Made by a program: the position numbers and the translations under genes
The notes under the pieces: model-generated
The model's input: the letters and a program-made list of their open reading frames with translations, nothing else
Database searches by the model: none
Told to the model about the DNA's origin: nothing
From: Gammaproteobacteria bacterium
GTDB lineage: Bacteria; Pseudomonadota; Gammaproteobacteria; SZUA-229
DNA length: 5,923 nt
Assembly (NCBI GenBank): GCA_029287815.1
Contig: JARFQK010000427.1
Coordinates: forward strand, 1 to 5,923
Direction: 5' to 3'
Part shown: piece after piece, positions 5,880-5,923 of the stretch
Layout: every line of letters starts with the position of its first letter
How positions within the stretch are numbered: the stretch's first letter is position 1

Positions 5880-5916
5880 CGCTCTGGAGCGAAAAGCATA
5901 GCTATAGCTATGGTTT
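5880..5916. repeat. Small hairpin plus 24-bp near-perfect palindrome built on ATAGCT repeats
   Basis: CGCTC-TG-GAGCG (5880-5891) is followed by the perfect 16-bp palindrome CATAGCTATAGCTATG (5897-5912). Adding flanking AAA/TTT around one G-G mismatch extends this to 24 bp (5893-5916). The core is a tandem of the 6-mer ATAGCT. The window ends 7 bases later, so the full extent cannot be seen. Confidence 0.5.
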
Positions 5917-5923
5917 GAGTGAA

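Larger units (their letters stand above)
5490..5923. other. Non-coding region upstream of fliL: promoter-proximal part plus palindrome-rich part
   Basis: No convincing gene is present in these 434 bases. The part nearest fliL (5490-5640) is AT-rich and holds the sigma-54 element and a small inverted repeat. The distal part (about 5670-5923) holds at least seven separate inverted repeats and one block resembling a dispersed extragenic repeat. Short open frames there (a 77-codon plus-strand frame from a TTG at 5685, and a 29-codon minus-strand frame from an ATG at 5784) appear to be read-throughs of repeat DNA. On the minus strand, frames open at the right edge stop at 5908, 5843 and 5820, so the upstream gene could end just inside the window, but none of the visible tails looks like a known flagellar protein. 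Confidence 0.7.

Noticed and set aside
5685..5918. Plus-strand 77-codon frame in the upstream non-coding block
   Set aside because: It begins at a TTG without a convincing ribosome site and translates straight through the palindromic repeats, giving an Arg-rich peptide with no family resemblance.
1..5923. CRISPR array, tRNA, rRNA or insertion sequence
   Set aside because: No regularly spaced direct repeats, no cloverleaf or rRNA-like sequence, and no transposase reading frame on either strand.

Overview
The window carries one long minus-strand operon for the core of a bacterial flagellum, apart from about 430 bases of non-coding DNA at the right-hand end. Read in the direction of transcription (right to left) the order is fliL, fliM, fliN, fliO, fliP, fliQ, fliR, flhB and the first codons of a gene that is almost certainly flhA. 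The fliLMNOPQR-flhB order, the protein sequences (FlhB with NPTH at residues 269-272, FliM with an LSQEEIDTLL start, a short acidic-leader FliN) and a candidate sigma-54 promoter in front of fliL all point to a gammaproteobacterium with a polar-type (Pseudomonas/Vibrio/Chromatiales-like) flagellar regulon. I cannot name the genus from the sequence; the lineage is an inference.

Region by region: 1-47 is the start of flhA (incomplete at the window edge). 66-1211 is flhB, 1215-1997 fliR, 1994-2263 fliQ, 2309-3052 fliP, 3052-3549 fliO, 3550-3975 fliN, 3993-4979 fliM and 4989-5489 fliL. Genes are packed tightly: fliR/fliQ and fliP/fliO overlap, fliO starts directly after the fliN stop, and the largest gap is 44 bp (fliP to fliQ). 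No internal terminator is visible, so a single polycistronic transcript is expected. 5490-5923 has no convincing gene. Its fliL-proximal part holds a sigma-54 type -24/-12 element with perfect GG-N10-GC spacing at 5567-5583. Its distal part (about 5670-5923) is unusually dense in palindromes and includes a block resembling the dispersed GTCATTGCGAG...GCAATCT repeats seen in many bacterial genomes.

Functionally, FliP, FliQ, FliR, FlhB and FlhA form the membrane export gate of the flagellar type III secretion apparatus, with FliO assisting FliP assembly. FliM and FliN form the cytoplasmic C-ring switch, where phospho-CheY sets rotation direction. FliL is a single-pass membrane protein near the stator that supports motor torque.

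All eight complete genes look intact, with family-typical lengths and motifs. I find no evidence for an undescribed system in the coding part. The only territory worth a second look is the upstream non-coding block and its promoter.
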